A DNA stretch of 9,079 nucleotides from Candidatus Sigynarchaeota archaeon (GTDB lineage: Archaea; Asgardarchaeota; Lokiarchaeia; Sigynarchaeales; Sigynarchaeaceae): assembly GCA_030587525.1 (NCBI GenBank), contig JAUQYW010000206.1, positions 1 to 9,079 on the forward strand, written 5' to 3'. The translations under genes were made by a program, and so were the position numbers. This document shows, in pieces, positions 7,301 through 9,079 of the stretch. Positions within the stretch are counted from its first letter, which is position 1; every line of letters starts with the position of its first letter. The notes under the pieces are model-generated. The model was given only the letters and a program-made list of their open reading frames with translations, was not told the DNA's origin and ran no database searches.

Positions 7301-8764
7301 TCAAAACTTCTTGAAAAACTCGTTGAGGTTGTTGGAGACCCCCTTCGGTTTCGATTTTTTCCCCTCTACTTCTCCTGCTTTCTTGCTCGTGAACAGGACC
7401 TCGTAGATCTCCCTGAGAATTTTCCGGAGCTGTTCGCGGTCCTTGATGGAATTCTTCATTTTTTCGAACCCGCTCTCCATGACCGGTTTCGCTTTCTCGA
7501 TGATCCCTTCCGCCGTGTCCTCCTTGAACAGCGCCACCAGCGACAGCGGCAATTTTCCTCCCCTGACGCTCTTGTCGGCGATGAAGTCGTAATAGATCGC
7601 CGCCCTCACCTTGAGATGCGCGATCGGCAGCACGAATGACACCTTTTCGGAAAATGATTGCCCGCCAAAGATGAACTCGGCGATGGACAAGCAGCGGATG
7701 GCGATCAGCTCGGGGTCGCTCACGCGGTTCTCGGGATACACGGACAAGATCTCGATGCCTTCCAGCTCGTCCCACCGGGAAAAAATGACGCAGTCACTAA
7801 CGTCCTCCGACACGGCGAGGGGTTCGATGAAATCCTTGGTCCTCAAGAGCTCCGATGACAACCAGTTGAACGATTCCACGATGCCCTTGTTGGTCGTGGC
7901 ACTCGTGAGGAATATCTTGTGGATGTTTCCTTCCAGATTGTCAATGTCCAGCACTTTTTTGACATGGTCTAAATCTGGCAGCACGATATCCACCTTGTTT
8001 AGCAAGATTAACAATGGCAGGTCCTTGACGGTCTCCATGTTCGAGACCTCGTGGAGGAGCGCACGGGCATTGTCATAATTATCCTTGTCGGTCACGTCGA
8101 ACACGAACACGAGTGCGTCTTGCGACTTGAGGTAGGGTGCCCACAGCGGCCGGAATTTGACTTGACCGGGCGTGTCGTACACGAATAGCGACATGTTGTT
8201 CAAGTGCACCCGGGACATGCTCACGTTGGTCGTGGGGATCGTGTCCTTGCTCTTGGCATTCTGCAATTGGCGGATGATCGTCGTTTTTCCTGCCTTTGAC
8301 AAACCGAATACGAAGATCTTCGCATCCTTCCGGTTTTGGACAACCTCCTCCACAGGCAAGGCATTGTAGAAATTCGTGAATAAGTCTTTCAGGGCCACCA
8401 TGGCTTTATCATGTGCCTTCGATTGGTGGTCGAAAATCGCCTGTATGTCGGTGATGCCTTTCATCTCCTCGATAAACGTGTTCAACATGTCCCGTGCCAC
8501 GTCCGTGTTTATGTCCCCTTCCGTGAGCACGATGGAGATGAGGAGGATCTCGGTGCTTGCCCGGGCCTTTTGATTGATCATCTGGAACAATGAATTTGCT
8601 GTTTTCAAACCCTTGACATTATGGATGAAAAAAGCTTTGTTCTGGTATAAATTGATCAAGTCCGCAATCTGGGCGAGCGTGTCCTTGTTCACGCCTTCAG
8701 GAATGCAGACGAATGGCGTCGGACCGATTTTTTGGTCAAAATGGCTGAGCACGAGGATTTTCAT
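7301..8764 (-). CDS. Arf-like small GTPase flanked by two longin/roadblock-like domains
   Basis: Probably a GTP-controlled switch, perhaps at membranes; its target is unknown. Seen: 487 residues, far longer than a single GTPase (about 180). The central G domain (about 147-310) has all motifs: G1 GLSKAGKT (154-161), G2 TIPT with Thr178, G3 DTPGQ (197-201) keeping the catalytic Gln, G4 NKVD (256-259) and G5 TSAT (287-290). The TIPT...DTPGQ...RPLW stretch is strikingly like eukaryotic Arf. The N-terminal domain (1-105) and C-terminal domain (322-430) share a pattern: hydrophobic strand, [FW]D, G, PE, then an LK helix, Arg and a second hydrophobic strand. This suggests two related longin- or roadblock-like domains. 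Residues 430-487 form a charged helix and a Lys-rich tail ending NEFFKKF. There is no Arf N-terminal amphipathic helix or myristoylation Gly. The start is the first ATG; only a weak GTGA precedes it. The GTPase call is firm; the flanking-domain fold is inferred. Confidence 0.88.
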   Translation of the reverse strand: MKILVLSHFDQKIGPTPFVCIPEGVNKDTLAQIADLINLYQNKAFFIHNVKGLKTANSLFQMINQKARASTEILLISIVLTEGDINTDVARDMLNTFIEEMKGITDIQAIFDHQSKAHDKAMVALKDLFTNFYNALPVEEVVQNRKDAKIFVFGLSKAGKTTIIRQLQNAKSKDTIPTTNVSMSRVHLNNMSLFVYDTPGQVKFRPLWAPYLKSQDALVFVFDVTDKDNYDNARALLHEVSNMETVKDLPLLILLNKVDIVLPDLDHVKKVLDIDNLEGNIHKIFLTSATTNKGIVESFNWLSSELLRTKDFIEPLAVSEDVSDCVIFSRWDELEGIEILSVYPENRVSDPELIAIRCLSIAEFIFGGQSFSEKVSFVLPIAHLKVRAAIYYDFIADKSVRGGKLPLSLVALFKEDTAEGIIEKAKPVMESGFEKMKNSIKDREQLRKILREIYEVLFTSKKAGEVEGKKSKPKGVSNNLNEFFKKF

Positions 8765-8806
8765 GGGAAGTCACGAGCGATCTTGGTATCGCATGCTGGA
8801 TGATCG

Positions 8807-8816
8807 AATATTTTAG
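8807..8816 (-). promoter_or_regulatory. possible TATA box of the GTPase gene
   Basis: On the minus strand CTAAAATATT lies 43-52 bases before the start codon. This would place the transcript start about 20 bases ahead of the ATG. Called by composition and spacing only. Confidence 0.35.
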
Positions 8817-8869
8817 AATGTATTTCCCGTTTGTACTGCCTTCATAAAATCATTAGACGACTACCTATT

Positions 8870-8905
8870 TATGGGATCTAATCAATCGATTAAGCATATG
8901 GGATC
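8870..8905. repeat. direct repeat TATGGGATC flanking a palindrome in the divergent promoter region
   Basis: A nine-base direct repeat (8870-8878 and 8897-8905, 27 bases apart) brackets the eight-base palindrome AATCGATT (8884-8891). It lies between the two divergent promoters, so it could be an operator. A chance repeat of this length in a 200-base spacer is not excluded. Confidence 0.35.
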
Positions 8906-8935
8906 CCGCTAGGAAATCGAACAATTGAACCCGCA

Positions 8936-8943
8936 TTATATCA
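8936..8943 (+). promoter_or_regulatory. possible TATA box of the right-edge gene
   Basis: TTATATCA, in an A/T-rich run, ends 30 bases before ATG 8974. That distance predicts a transcript start only a few bases before the codon. The lack of an SD there agrees with a leaderless or nearly leaderless mRNA. Confidence 0.4.
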
Positions 8944-8973
8944 TAATCAAATGACCGGGGCTTGAATACTACC

Positions 8974-9079
8974 ATGTCGCGTCTTAATTTGAAGGAGATT
9001 TTTGCCAACATCTTCAAGGAATTATTCCAGATTATGAAAAAACATCGCATCTTCACCCTGTTAATCGTCGTGTTGATTG
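8974..9079 (+). CDS. N-terminus of a probable membrane protein (cut by window end)
   Basis: Only 35 residues are visible. They start MSRLNLKEIF, continue as an amphipathic, Lys-rich segment (FKELFQIMKKHR) and enter a hydrophobic stretch (IFTLLIVVLI) at the edge. This is the pattern of a cytoplasmic N-terminus followed by a first transmembrane helix, as in transporter permeases, but no family can be named. ATG 8974 is the only ATG after the in-frame TAA at 8944; no clear SD precedes it. It is divergent from the GTPase gene and may share regulation with it. Confidence 0.5.
   Translation, partial: MSRLNLKEIFANIFKELFQIMKKHRIFTLLIVVLI

Noticed and set aside
7247..8816. Several plus-strand open frames of 60-155 codons over the GTPase gene
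   Set aside because: All lie antisense to a gene with complete G1-G5 motifs and show no domain of their own.
1..9079. tRNA, rRNA, CRISPR, transposase or integration-site signals
   Set aside because: No cloverleaf, regularly spaced repeats, terminal inverted repeats or transposase motifs were found by eye on either strand.

Overview
The window looks like chromosomal DNA from an archaeon, most likely an Asgard archaeon (Promethearchaeota). Three things point there: an Arf-type small GTPase built into a larger multidomain protein (a eukaryotic-signature protein), a radical SAM protein of the archaeal tetraether-lipid-synthase (Tes / MJ0619) family, and a secreted NosD-type beta-helix surface protein with a C-terminal 'PGY + hydrophobic helix + Lys/Arg' anchor. 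Genes are roughly half G+C by eye with C/G-rich third positions. Spacers are A/T-rich and end genes with T-tracts, as in archaea. The G+C level argues against the very A/T-rich Lokiarchaeum-like genomes, but I cannot place the class.

Layout, left to right. 1-438: a possible 3' end of an upstream gene (open frame 19-180), then an A/T-rich leader. 439-2127 (+): Tes-family radical SAM enzyme with a Shine-Dalgarno (SD) sequence, followed by two T-tracts. 2387-3736 (+): secreted, membrane-anchored, sequon-rich beta-helix protein, followed by a T-rich terminator. 3869-4642 (+): creatininase-family metal amidohydrolase. 4832-7186 (+): glycyl radical enzyme of the pyruvate formate-lyase superfamily, with catalytic Cys417 and radical Gly759. 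7301-8764 (-): 487-residue protein with an Arf-like GTPase core between two mutually similar longin/roadblock-like domains, convergent with the glycyl radical enzyme. 8765-8973: divergent promoter region with a repeat/palindrome cluster. 8974-9079 (+): start of a probable membrane protein, cut by the window edge.

The first two genes concern the cell envelope (membrane-spanning lipids; cell surface), but a terminator separates them, so they are neighbours rather than an operon. The creatininase-like enzyme and the glycyl radical enzyme are codirectional with a 189-base gap and might act in one anaerobic catabolic route (C-N or C-O bond chemistry plus amide hydrolysis). No activating enzyme for the glycyl radical protein is in the window. 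No tRNA, rRNA, CRISPR array, transposase or other mobile element was seen. The least familiar items are the three-domain GTPase and the orphan glycyl radical enzyme.
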